A stretch of DNA of 35,888 bases from Minisyncoccota bacterium (GCA_023142595.1 JAGLJF010000051.1:1-35888); one strand, 5' to 3'; shown: positions 16,064 to 25,718, numbered from the stretch's first letter. The notes: generated by a model not told the origin, from the sequence alone. Numbers and translations are program-made.

Positions 16064-16134
16064 GTAGAGTTGTTATTTCGAGTGAGTTATGTTGAGTTGA
16101 AGGATTCCGAGTTTATGTGCGTTGAATTGTTAAT

Positions 16135-16332
16135 TGTCATCCTCAGCTTGACTGGGGATCCAGAATTAACTGAAACAAATTATAATTTAGGCTTAACACA
16201 ACTGAAAGAAACTAATCCTAGATTGCTGTCTTCGCGGTAATGACAAAAACGGATCTATTAAAATTTCATCTCGTATTGATTACAATTTTATGCAAAGTAG
16301 TTACGGGATTCTTCGCTCTACTCAGAATGACG
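16135..16332. repeat. Cluster of dispersed palindromic elements
   Basis: TGTCATCCTCAGCTTGACTGGGGATCCAG (16135), CCTAGATTGCTGTCTTCGCGGTAATGACA (16216), ACGGGATTCTTCGCTCTACTCAGAATGACG (to 16332). Confidence 0.65.
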
Positions 16333-16366
16333 ATAAATAAGGTATTTCTTTTACGCTTCAAATTTA

Positions 16367-16395
16367 TTGACATTTACATAATATTATGATATTGT
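16367..16395 (+). promoter_or_regulatory. Putative promoter
   Basis: TTGACA-N17-TATTGT upstream of the large coiled-coil gene. Confidence 0.35.
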
Positions 16396-16453
16396 ATAAA
16401 GTTTAAGAATTGTTTATAATAAGTTGAATTTTATTAGCTTTAATAATAAAAAT

Positions 16454-19400
16454 ATGCGTGAAAAATATTTTGAAATAAAAACAGGTAATGAGCCAGAAGA
16501 TGATCGTGTGGTAAAAATATCAAAAATTGAAAATAAAATTGCTGAGTTGGAAGATAGTAAACCAGATAATTGGAGAAAAGATGCAGTAGAATTAAAAAGA
16601 CAATTGAAAATAATTGAAGAAAAAGACTCTAAATATGAAAAATTGCCAAATCAATCAGAAGCAGACATTTCAGAAGATGGTGGATTACTAGAGAATCAAA
16701 GCGAGAACGCAAAGGAAATTTTAGAAGATTCTACAAGAGAAAAAATGGAGAAGATGAAATTATTTTTAGAAGAACTAAAAAAGACAGATTTTAGTAGTTT
16801 AAGCTTAGAAGAACTAAAAGAAAAAACAGAAAAAATAAAAATATTTCGTGGTGAAGTGAGGATAACAAATATTACAGATGATAATCTTAAAAAGGAAGTT
16901 GGTGATTTAAAAAATGAATTGTCTGAATTTGATGTGAAAATTAATTTTAAGATAGGAGAAATAAATGAAAGTAATCGGCAGTCGAAAAAAGTCAGTAAAG
17001 AGAGCCAAGATAGAATAGAGGGTAATCAAGACAACAGTGAGTCTTTTGAAAGTGAGAATTTTGACTCAAAAGAAGATGTGCAACCATCAAAAAGAGATCA
17101 GATCGCAGATAAAAAATTAAGAAAAGATAATTTCAGTACAAGTGAAGAAGTTAAGGCAGGATTAAAAAGAAAGAAGAGAGTACAGAAAGAAATATCTCTA
17201 AAAGGAGAAGAAAGAACAAAAGATCGGGATGAAGCAAGAATAAAAAAAAGACAAGAAGATCCAGTGGAAAACTGGAAGGATGAAGTTTTGGATGAAGAAA
17301 ATATTGATGAGGAAAATATTACAGAAGAGAAAACCATTAGCAAAAAAGATATAATTGATGAAATTCCAGTTATTAAAAACGAGGAAGATTTAGTTGAAAT
17401 GAGCTTTGACGAATTAGATAATGAGATCAAGAGAGTAAATAAGTATTTACTAGAAATCAAAGAAGAAAGGGGAATTGATAATGAGGATTTTACAGAACAG
17501 AGTATGTATTTGGCTTTATTAATTAGTGCAAAAGAAGAATTGAGAAATGGTGAGATAGTAGAGCCAGAAACTTCAGCTGTAATAGAAACTTTGCCACTCA
17601 CAAATGCAGAGGCGATAGAAAGATTGGAAAGAATGGATGTGTTTATAGAATTAGCTAAGGATAGATTGGTAAATACAGAAGAGAGGTTATCTGAAGTTGA
17701 AGAGTCTGACATAGCTACCTTAGCCGATAAAACAGCAGTGAGAGGTCTTACAAGTGCAGATTTACTTGGCACGGAGCTTTCAAAATTATATTTAATAGAT
17801 CCTGAAAATATGACAGAGGATCAATTAAGAAAATTACGACTTGCTAAAGCTGAAAAAATTACCGAGCTTAAGGAAAATCTTGAGTTAGGGGTTCGTGCTA
17901 TGCAAATGAAACTAGCAGATGCACAAGCTGAAAAAACTTCAGTAGAAACTAGAATTTTAGAAGAAAAGAAAAAAGGTTTTGTTGCGAAATTGAAAAATCT
18001 ATTTCCTAGTGGTGGCGTTGTAGAGAATTCTAATGAACGCGCTGTAGAGATTCCTGCGAATGTTGTTTCTAGCGAGTCAGAAGAAGCTACGCCTGATTTT
18101 GGTTATTTAAATGGGATTGGAAATTTGGATGATTTTGAAAGGATGACTCCTAAGATGAAAAAACAATTGAATGAAAGAGCTGGAAGGTGGCCAGGGGGAT
18201 CAAAAACAAGGTCGAAGGAAATAATTAAAACTGTAGGGGAACTGCCTTCAGCTATTAGGGCAGATGATTTTAATGAAAAGAAAGATAAGTTGTTGAATTT
18301 TATAAGAGAACATAGAGAAGAATTGAAAGATAAAAAAGTTAAAAAAGAAAAATTTGTAAAATATGCAAACGCTGTTTTGGATATGATGGAAGAATTATTG
18401 GGAAGAGAGGGGAAGAAGGAGGTTGTTGAGGAAAGCTTAGATAATGATTTATCGCAAAATGAATTTGAAAATGGAAAAAAGGTTGATGAATCGCTTCTTG
18501 GTAGATTGGTTGTAAGTGCGATTAATGACACTGTCTCTGGTAACGCTGAAAATATAAAAAATAATTTAAAGGAAATTGCCGAAGATACAGAAGGGGTAAA
18601 AATAATTTCTTCGGAATCTGAAAAAGAAGGCGGAAAGGATCAACAAGGGAACTCAGAAAGTATTGGCGATAATATGAAAAAAGAAAAAGAAGATTCGGAA
18701 AAAATTGTAGATTTTTTTGGAGACTTAACAGACGACAGAATAATTGATCAAGTTAGGACTGAAAAAGGATCTGTCTATACATATCTTGAAGACGGAACAA
18801 CACAAAGATATAAAGAGGTTACAGGTGAGACTGATGAACCTCAAGATGCAATTGTCTATATTCCAGATTTTGAATGGATAAAAAAGAGTGCTTCGAAAGA
18901 AATGCTGACAGAAATTGGAGGGAACACGGAATATGGGGAATTTGAATTCGAACGGAATCTTTTGAGTTATATTCATGATAAAGGGAAAAGAGTGGTAATA
19001 AAAGGCAAAGATGAGAAACTATTAAGAAATAATAAGGAAATCAGCGACTATAAGGATCAGATATATTTGGGATTTGCTGACAACGGAAAAATTAAATTTC
19101 ATATTCCAGTTTCACGAAAACCAAGAATAGGATTTAATACTTTTGACACTAGAACATTTAAGAAAGACGGTGTTGATTGGCATGAAAAACATATTGGAAA
19201 TAAAGTTACTGGTATTAAAACAAAAGAACCAGATAATGAAACAAGTGAAAATCAATCAGAAGGAAAAGAAGATTTTGATCTCAAAGGAGAAATTGTTAAA
19301 GCTTTGAATTCAAGAGATCGCAGTGACAAAGATTCGGTTGTAAAGACAATAGACAAGAATTCAGAAAAAATATCGATTTTTCTTGAAACAATGGAGTCGG

Positions 19401-19681
19401 AAATAAAAAATGCTAATAGAATGGAGGATTTACACAGAATACTTGTTAGCGGATTTGATATTTCTCAGCAAGTTGGATTAAAAGATGAGGATAAGCTTGT
19501 ATATGAAATGTTAAAAGGATCTTCGTTTAGCGAAATTAGAAAAGCATTCGGTAAAAGAATTTCAGAGATAAAATCTCCTATGAATACGCAATTCATAGAC
19601 TCAATAAACCTTCATTTTATACTTGAAGATGAATTGACTACAGACAAAGTTAAAATCGTCGAGATATTGAAAAGGGGTTAA
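16454..19681 (+). CDS. Very large charged, coiled-coil-rich hypothetical protein (~1075 aa)
   Basis: Long E/K-rich ORF; upstream TTG at 16424 possible. Apparent folded C-terminal segment GSVYTYLEDGTTQRYKEVTGETDEPQDAIVYIPDFEW...HIGNKVTGI. Confidence 0.8.
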   Translation: MREKYFEIKTGNEPEDDRVVKISKIENKIAELEDSKPDNWRKDAVELKRQLKIIEEKDSKYEKLPNQSEADISEDGGLLENQSENAKEILEDSTREKMEKMKLFLEELKKTDFSSLSLEELKEKTEKIKIFRGEVRITNITDDNLKKEVGDLKNELSEFDVKINFKIGEINESNRQSKKVSKESQDRIEGNQDNSESFESENFDSKEDVQPSKRDQIADKKLRKDNFSTSEEVKAGLKRKKRVQKEISLKGEERTKDRDEARIKKRQEDPVENWKDEVLDEENIDEENITEEKTISKKDIIDEIPVIKNEEDLVEMSFDELDNEIKRVNKYLLEIKEERGIDNEDFTEQSMYLALLISAKEELRNGEIVEPETSAVIETLPLTNAEAIERLERMDVFIELAKDRLVNTEERLSEVEESDIATLADKTAVRGLTSADLLGTELSKLYLIDPENMTEDQLRKLRLAKAEKITELKENLELGVRAMQMKLADAQAEKTSVETRILEEKKKGFVAKLKNLFPSGGVVENSNERAVEIPANVVSSESEEATPDFGYLNGIGNLDDFERMTPKMKKQLNERAGRWPGGSKTRSKEIIKTVGELPSAIRADDFNEKKDKLLNFIREHREELKDKKVKKEKFVKYANAVLDMMEELLGREGKKEVVEESLDNDLSQNEFENGKKVDESLLGRLVVSAINDTVSGNAENIKNNLKEIAEDTEGVKIISSESEKEGGKDQQGNSESIGDNMKKEKEDSEKIVDFFGDLTDDRIIDQVRTEKGSVYTYLEDGTTQRYKEVTGETDEPQDAIVYIPDFEWIKKSASKEMLTEIGGNTEYGEFEFERNLLSYIHDKGKRVVIKGKDEKLLRNNKEISDYKDQIYLGFADNGKIKFHIPVSRKPRIGFNTFDTRTFKKDGVDWHEKHIGNKVTGIKTKEPDNETSENQSEGKEDFDLKGEIVKALNSRDRSDKDSVVKTIDKNSEKISIFLETMESEIKNANRMEDLHRILVSGFDISQQVGLKDEDKLVYEMLKGSSFSEIRKAFGKRISEIKSPMNTQFIDSINLHFILEDELTTDKVKIVEILKRG

Positions 19682-19717
19682 TAAAAAAATATAGAGCTAA
19701 TCATTAAAATAGATTTT

Positions 19718-20023
19718 ATGAAATTAATAAACGAAAATATCATAGAAGATTTGAAAAATTCTTTGGGGTTGAAGTTTTTATCAGAAGAAGATGGTCAGAA
19801 AATTTTGACGGATGTTTTGAGTTTGATTAGCGAGAGGGCTGGTTTGCGAATTGTTGCGGATTTGAACGAGGCGGAAATTGATGAGTTTGAAAAAATTCCG
19901 AAGAGTGATTTTGAAGGAATGGAAAAATTTCTTCTTGAGAAAAATCCCAAAACAGAAAGTATTTTTTCAGAGGAAATTGAATTGGTGAAAAAAGAGATGT
20001 TGAATTTTAAGAAAGAAAAATAA
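19718..20023 (+). CDS. Hypothetical protein (possibly DUF5663-like)
   Basis: 101 aa acidic helical ORF, MKLINENIIEDLKNSLGLKFLSEEDGQKILTDVLSLI...; family assignment from memory only. Confidence 0.65.
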   Translation: MKLINENIIEDLKNSLGLKFLSEEDGQKILTDVLSLISERAGLRIVADLNEAEIDEFEKIPKSDFEGMEKFLLEKNPKTESIFSEEIELVKKEMLNFKKEK

Positions 20024-20064
20024 GAGCTTTGTTGGTGTGATTGTTTTGATGAAGTGTAGTAATC

Positions 20065-20175
20065 TGTCATTCTGAGGAGGAACGACGAAGAATCCCGAAG
20101 TCTATGTGAATGAAGCTGTATTGTAGCGTTGTGTGAAATTAAATGCGGGATTCTTCACTATCGTTCAGGATGACG
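20065..20175. repeat. Inverted doublet of dispersed palindromic element (111 bp)
   Basis: TGTCATTCTGAGGAGGAACGACGAAGAATCCCG ... CGGGATTCTTCACTATCGTTCAGGATGACG; arms are reverse-complement relatives. Confidence 0.75.
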
Positions 20176-20210
20176 ATGTTGAGATAATTTTATTTATAAC
20201 TCTGCGCAAT

Positions 20211-20290
20211 TCAAACCCCCTTGATCCCCCTTGTCAGGGGGAAACAAACAATACTTAAAATTTCTTAATCCTCTTTATTAGAGGGAGCTA
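20211..20290. repeat. Intergenic C/G-rich palindromic element
   Basis: TTCAAACCCCCTTGATCCCCCTTGTCAGGGGGAAAC...TTCTTAATCCTCTTTATTAGAGGGAGC; matches the element inside the hydrolase gene. Confidence 0.7.
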
Positions 20291-20307
20291 AAAATAACTT
20301 AGATTAA

Positions 20308-20484
20308 ATGAGCCAGTTAACTGATAAAGAAAAAATTTCAAGAATTAAGGGAATATTTGTAAAATTTCACGTAAAAATCGCAGATTTGAGAAAAAGGCAA
20401 ATTAATTTATTGAACAGAGCTTTGAAAATGAAACAAGAAAAGGAATTGAAAGAAGTGCGGAAAGAGATAGATGAGATGAAATAG
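20308..20484 (+). CDS. Small helical basic protein, 58 aa (not in supplied ORF track)
   Basis: MSQLTDKEKISRIKGIFVKFHVKIADLRKRQINLLNRALKMKQEKELKEVRKEIDEMK; ATG start, TAG stop, protein-like helical composition. Confidence 0.45.
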   Translation: MSQLTDKEKISRIKGIFVKFHVKIADLRKRQINLLNRALKMKQEKELKEVRKEIDEMK

Positions 20485-20583
20485 ATTTTAATTTTTTAAA
20501 AAATCCACCGACGAAGTCGGTTGTCCATGGTTTTCTCTTGCGGACGAAATCAGCTCAATTTAAAATATACAGAAAACATAAGT

Positions 20584-20694
20584 TGTCATTCTGAATTCAT
20601 TTCAGAATCTATCATCTGCTACCACTAATATTATGATTTGCAGGTAAATAAAAACCTAAACTACAAAAGATTCTGAATCAAGTTCAGAATGACA
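20584..20694. repeat. Inverted doublet of dispersed palindromic element (111 bp)
   Basis: TGTCATTCTGAATTCATTTCAGAATCT ... AGATTCTGAATCAAGTTCAGAATGACA. Confidence 0.8.
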
Positions 20695-20734
20695 ATTTCG
20701 GTACATTTTTATAAATAAATTTAATTTAAATATT

Positions 20735-22462
20735 ATGAGCAAAAAAGAAATTAATAATACAGAAAAAAAACCAGTCGTTGAAGTTTCTGATTCTGAAAGT
20801 GAAACTGTAGAGGAAATTGTTGCTACTGAATCAAATGAAGTTGAAAAAGAAGTTAAAGAAGTTGAAGGTTTGAATCAACAAACCAGTGATATTGTGTCTA
20901 CTCTTGGAGATCAAGGGATGGGAGAAGAAAATAGACGATTAGGAGAAGAGGCAGATAAACTTGTGGAGAGAGTTAAAAATGAAATTGAAGATGTCTCTTC
21001 TGCAGTAAAAGAGAAAGAATATCAATGTAACGCAGAGGAATTTGAAAAGCTTAAATTGTTTTTAGAAGAAGGAGGAGATGGAAGATGGAACAGTGCGCTT
21101 ATTACTCTTTGGGGAAAAATAGAAAACGATTTGGCATTACCTAATTTTTTTTCACAATCGTTTAAAACTTATCAAGTTCATAAATATAGTGAGGAAGCAG
21201 TAGGAATTAAACTACATTCTACGAATGAAATTGTAAAGTTTACGTTAAATTTTAATGATGAAAAACGAGGCATTAGCGTCAGTGATTTTGAGGTATTAAA
21301 AAACGATGAAGAACAAGAAGACATACCAGTAGAATCAGAAGAAACAACCGAAACCGAAACTGAAAAATCGGAAGATTTGAGTGTTGTTGTGATAGTTAAA
21401 AAAATTAATAAGGGAGAAAGAGTTGATGAAAAAGGAGAGATGAAATTGAGAAAAGAGATTGAGAAAATTATTTTGGCGAAGGGTTCGGTAGATGAGTCAA
21501 AGGAGGTTTGGACAGATGATGAAGGAAAAATGATGGCGGCCTATATAAAAGGAATTGATTTGAAATGGTTTAAAGAGGGAAATATGACTCGAATGGAGAT
21601 TGATTTTGATTTGAAAAGCATTGAATTTAATGATCTTGAAACTGAAAATGAGAAAAAGGATTTGATTGAGGAACGAAAAAAAGATTCTGCAGAAAAATTA
21701 ATTGAGCAGAATGTAGTAGAAAACGAAGAAGAAATTAATGATAATATCGGAGAGTTAAAGAGAGGATTACAGAAAAAAATTGAGATAGAGGCAAAAGCCT
21801 ACGAAGATATTTGTAAAGAGCAAAGCGCCGAAGATCTTTTTAATGAGAGTGGAAGAGAAAAGATGAAAAATATTATTGAGTACTTGAAAAAATCAAATCA
21901 AATTGAATTAAATTTAGAGAGACTGGATTATTATAATATTGCTTCTGATAGTGGCAAAATTGATTCTATGATAAGAGAAGAGCATGTTCAGAGAGATTAT
22001 ATAATTCGAATGTTAGAGCAGTCGCTGTTGGCGTTGGAACAGGTGAAAGAACTTCTTGATAAGAAAGAGGAAGATTTGAATAATGAAGAGAGAAGTGCTT
22101 TAGAAAAAATAGCTCAAGTGATTAAGGAAAATCCAAAAATGACAATTGTGGCTGTTGCAGCTCTTTTGGCAGGATTAGGATTGATTGCAGTTTATGGTCC
22201 TGGAATTTATGCAGGAGTTACGGGATTAGCAGGAGAAGAAGTAGCTGAAGAAATTATAAAAGCAACAATGAAACAAGCGGTAGATAATGGAGCGAAAAAA
22301 GGATTGACATATTTAGGTGTAGGAGCGGTTGTTGGTGGTACTGGTCTTATAGCTGCTTTTTATGCCGCATTTGATGAGGGAAAAAGAGACGACTTTATGA
22401 AATGGATTACTAATAAAGATGTTCCTACATGGAGTCGAGTAGGAGAAACAAACAAAGCTTAA
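20735..22462 (+). CDS. Large charged hypothetical protein with C-terminal hydrophobic segments
   Basis: 575 aa; long E/K-rich region then MTIVAVAALLAGLGLIAVYGPGIYAGVTGLAG and GLTYLGVGAVVGGTGLIAAFYAAF. Confidence 0.78.
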   Translation: MSKKEINNTEKKPVVEVSDSESETVEEIVATESNEVEKEVKEVEGLNQQTSDIVSTLGDQGMGEENRRLGEEADKLVERVKNEIEDVSSAVKEKEYQCNAEEFEKLKLFLEEGGDGRWNSALITLWGKIENDLALPNFFSQSFKTYQVHKYSEEAVGIKLHSTNEIVKFTLNFNDEKRGISVSDFEVLKNDEEQEDIPVESEETTETETEKSEDLSVVVIVKKINKGERVDEKGEMKLRKEIEKIILAKGSVDESKEVWTDDEGKMMAAYIKGIDLKWFKEGNMTRMEIDFDLKSIEFNDLETENEKKDLIEERKKDSAEKLIEQNVVENEEEINDNIGELKRGLQKKIEIEAKAYEDICKEQSAEDLFNESGREKMKNIIEYLKKSNQIELNLERLDYYNIASDSGKIDSMIREEHVQRDYIIRMLEQSLLALEQVKELLDKKEEDLNNEERSALEKIAQVIKENPKMTIVAVAALLAGLGLIAVYGPGIYAGVTGLAGEEVAEEIIKATMKQAVDNGAKKGLTYLGVGAVVGGTGLIAAFYAAFDEGKRDDFMKWITNKDVPTWSRVGETNKA

Positions 22463-22483
22463 AAATATAATTTAAATAAATTT

Positions 22484-22912
22484 ATGGTAGAAATAAATAG
22501 TGAGAAAATCAATCTTCAAGAAATTGAAGATCTTGAGAAAAAACTGGCAGAAAAAAAAGCGGGTTTAGCAGAGAAAATGCCGTTGCCAGAAAAAAAGGAA
22601 ATTGAAATTACAGAGAAAAATTTTTTGGAAAAATATAAATCTCAAATTTCCACACAAACTCAGCAGGTGATTGTTGATGATGAAGAAAAAAAAGAAAAGC
22701 ATATTAAGAAAGCTACCGAAGAGCTGAAAAGTCTTGACACTCCTGGGAAAGTCGCAAGGCTTGTGGTTATTGCTTTTGAAAAAGGAATAGGTCATAGTAT
22801 AAATATCGCTAGGAATTTAAATGATGCCTATCTTTTGGATGCGTTACATGATAAACTTATAGGAGAGCTTCATGATGAGCTTGTGGAAAAAGGGAAACTG
22901 AAGGATTTGTAA
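22484..22912 (+). CDS. Hypothetical protein, 142 aa
   Basis: Charged N-terminus then SLDTPGKVARLVVIAFEKGIGHSINIARNLNDAYLLDALHDKLIGELHDEL; lies directly upstream of the ATPase gene. Confidence 0.75.
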   Translation: MVEINSEKINLQEIEDLEKKLAEKKAGLAEKMPLPEKKEIEITEKNFLEKYKSQISTQTQQVIVDDEEKKEKHIKKATEELKSLDTPGKVARLVVIAFEKGIGHSINIARNLNDAYLLDALHDKLIGELHDELVEKGKLKDL

Positions 22913-22941
22913 GTAGTTATAGAGAGGGTTCTAAAAAAAAC

Positions 22942-23033
22942 TAATAAATTTTTATTTTATAATTTGTTTTTTGAATTAAATTCTAGATTCACGCCTTCGC
23001 GAGAATGACAAAAACTTCGTTTTTCAGAGAATC
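22942..23033. repeat. Extended repeat copy B (pairs with 12981-13072)
   Basis: Gap-free alignment with copy A over ~92 nt. Confidence 0.75.
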
Positions 23034-23059
23034 CTAGACTAATATTTTGTGAATTTTTT

Positions 23060-23100
23060 ACGGGATCCTTCACTACGCTATCGCTTCATTCAGGATGACG
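23060..23100. repeat. Dispersed palindromic element copy
   Basis: ACGGGATCCTTCACTACGCTATCGCTTCATTCAGGATGACG. Confidence 0.65.
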
Positions 23101-23200
23101 ATTTTATATATAATTTTGCGAGATTTCTCCTTCACTTCCGTGAGGAGTCCAGCTGCTTTCTTTGTATAGCAACTTATTTTTATAAAAATAAAAACAAAAA

Positions 23201-25678
23201 ATGGAAATTCCAATAAGCAATTATATAATAACATTAGAAATTCTGGATCTGTTTTTCTTTCTAGCTGTTTTTGTTATATTAATACTTGCTTATGTCAAGA
23301 TTCGGTTAAATATCAAAGGAAGGATTACGAGGTCGTTGAATATGATTGTGCTTCAAGTTTCTGTTCCTAGACAGACGGACGAAGATGCTCAAAATAGAAG
23401 CGAAAAAGAGAAGGAGGGTGTTTCTGTGATGGAGCAACTCTTTGCGAGTTTGAGTAATATTAGAGAAGAAATGTTTAAAAAAATTATATATGGACCTTTC
23501 TATTTAACTTTTGAGATTGCCACTCCAATCGATAGTAATGAAATTTCATTTTATGTTTCAATTCCCAAAAAATTTCGACCAATTGTTGAAAAACAGATTA
23601 ATAGTTTTTATCCTGATGCCGAGATAAAACAAATTGAAGATTACAATATTTTTGTTCCTCAAGGAGGATCAGCTGCTTCGTATATAGTTCAGAAAAGAAA
23701 TTATATTTTTCCGATCAAAACATATAAACAACTTGAGGCTGATCCGCTTTCAAATATCACGAATGCATTGAGTAAAATTCCACAGGGAGAAGGAGCTGCT
23801 TTGCAGATTGTCATCAAGCCTGCTGGAAATTCGTGGCAAGCAGAAAGTAAGAGTAGGATCAAAGAGATGCAAAAGGGCAATGGTTTTTCTGATTATGGAA
23901 AATCTTCTTTTGTCGTAAAATTATTAAAATCTTTTGTAGAGATTCTTCGAGCTGGAGGAAATTCCAAAGAAGAAGAAAAACCAACTACACTTACGCCATC
24001 TCAGGAGGAGATCGTAAAATCCGTTGAGGAAAAATCTGTTAAAGTTGGATTTGAAACCAATATTAGACTTGTAACTTCTGCTCCAACAAAAGAAAAAGCT
24101 GAAGACTTACTGAGAGAGCTTGAAAATTCATTTACGCAGTTTAATTCTCCAGACACAAATTCTCTAAAAGTGAATGAGACTTTTTTGAATAAAGTGGGAC
24201 ATTTAAATAAAACAATTTATAATTTTATATTTCGAAGTTTTGAAAAAAAGAGAAAATTAATTTTGAACACTGAGGAACTTGCCAGTCTTTTTCATTTTCC
24301 AATATTCACTACTGGTACTCCGCAGGTTAAATGGTTGAAATCAAAGCAGTCTGCCGTTCCTTCTGATTTGCCAACAGAGGGTCTAATTTTAGGGCATAAC
24401 ACTTATCGAGGAGATGACCAAGTTATCAGAATAGACAAAGAAGATCGTAGAAGACACATGTATGTGATTGGACAAACTGGAACTGGAAAGTCTGGATTTT
24501 TAGGTGAATTAATCAGGCAGGATATAATCAATGGAGAAGGTGTTTGTGTCATTGATCCTCATGGCGATTTGGTTGAAGATGCTTTGAATTGTGTACCAAA
24601 AGAAAGGGCAGAAGATGTTATTGTCTTTGATCCTTCAGATGTTGAAAGGCCTTTAGGTCTCAACCTTCTTGAATATGATCCAAATTATCCTGAACAAAAA
24701 ACTTTTGTGATTAATGAAATGATCAAAATATTTGATAAGCTTTATGATTTGAAATCAACTGGTGGTCCAATGTTTGAACAATATATGAGAAATGCAATGC
24801 TTTTGATTATGGATGATCCGAAATCAGGTTCAACTTTGATTGAAATTTCAAAAGTGCTTGCCGATGAAGATTTTCGAAAATATAAATTATCAAAATGTCA
24901 GAACTTCACTGTCAAAAACTTTTGGGAAAAAGAAGCGCAAAAGGCCGGTGGAGAAGCAGCTCTTGCTAATATGGTTCCTTATATCACTAGCAAGTTAACG
25001 CAATTTATTTCTAATGACACGATGCGTCCGATTATTGGACAGCAGAATAGTTCCATTAATTTTCGAAAGATAATGGATGAGAAGAAAATTCTCTTGGTGA
25101 ATTTATCGAAAGGAAAAATTGGGGAAATGAATGCCTATTTGCTTGGTCTCGTTATTGTAGGAAAGATTCTTGTTTCATCTCTAAGCAGAACTGACATACC
25201 TCAAGACGAAAGAAAAGATTTTTATTTTTATATTGATGAATTTCAAAACTTTACAACAGACAGTATTTCAACTATTCTCTCTGAAGCAAGAAAATATCGG
25301 CTTTCTTTGAATATTGCTCATCAGTTTTTGGGACAGCTTCCAGAAGAAATTCAAAAATCAGTTTTTGGAAATGTCGGAACAATTGTGTCTTTCAGGGTTG
25401 GACCAGAAGATTCAGAATTTCTTTCCAAACAATTCAAACCTGTTTTTGATGAACAAGATTTAATAAACATTGACAATTTCAATGCTTATCTTAAATTAAT
25501 GATTAATGGCACAATTTCTCAGGGATTTAATATGGCAACTTATCCTCCAAAGCATGGTGACACGAAAATCGCGAGTGCTATAAAAGAGCTCTCTAGGCTT
25601 AAATACGGTAAAACTAAGGAGATTATAGAAAGAGAAATTATAGAACGATCGAAATTAAAGATTGACTTAGGAAGCTGA
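23201..25678 (+). CDS. TraG/VirD4-like (type IV secretion DNA-binding domain) ATPase, membrane-anchored
   Basis: N-terminal TM; Walker A GQTGTGKSGFL, CVIDPHGDLVEDAL, Walker B-like FYFYIDEFQNF, LNIAHQFLGQLPEEIQKSVFGNVGTIVSFRVG. Confidence 0.88.
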   Translation: MEIPISNYIITLEILDLFFFLAVFVILILAYVKIRLNIKGRITRSLNMIVLQVSVPRQTDEDAQNRSEKEKEGVSVMEQLFASLSNIREEMFKKIIYGPFYLTFEIATPIDSNEISFYVSIPKKFRPIVEKQINSFYPDAEIKQIEDYNIFVPQGGSAASYIVQKRNYIFPIKTYKQLEADPLSNITNALSKIPQGEGAALQIVIKPAGNSWQAESKSRIKEMQKGNGFSDYGKSSFVVKLLKSFVEILRAGGNSKEEEKPTTLTPSQEEIVKSVEEKSVKVGFETNIRLVTSAPTKEKAEDLLRELENSFTQFNSPDTNSLKVNETFLNKVGHLNKTIYNFIFRSFEKKRKLILNTEELASLFHFPIFTTGTPQVKWLKSKQSAVPSDLPTEGLILGHNTYRGDDQVIRIDKEDRRRHMYVIGQTGTGKSGFLGELIRQDIINGEGVCVIDPHGDLVEDALNCVPKERAEDVIVFDPSDVERPLGLNLLEYDPNYPEQKTFVINEMIKIFDKLYDLKSTGGPMFEQYMRNAMLLIMDDPKSGSTLIEISKVLADEDFRKYKLSKCQNFTVKNFWEKEAQKAGGEAALANMVPYITSKLTQFISNDTMRPIIGQQNSSINFRKIMDEKKILLVNLSKGKIGEMNAYLLGLVIVGKILVSSLSRTDIPQDERKDFYFYIDEFQNFTTDSISTILSEARKYRLSLNIAHQFLGQLPEEIQKSVFGNVGTIVSFRVGPEDSEFLSKQFKPVFDEQDLINIDNFNAYLKLMINGTISQGFNMATYPPKHGDTKIASAIKELSRLKYGKTKEIIEREIIERSKLKIDLGS

Positions 25679-25718
25679 TAATTATTTTGGCATTATACCG
25701 CCCATTTCTCTCTTGCTC

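Noticed and set aside
17098-17772. 224-aa minus-strand ORF, S/L-rich
   Set aside because: Antisense shadow of the E/K-rich coding sequence; composition is what complement of GAA/AAA codons yields. Same reasoning for 18103-18531.
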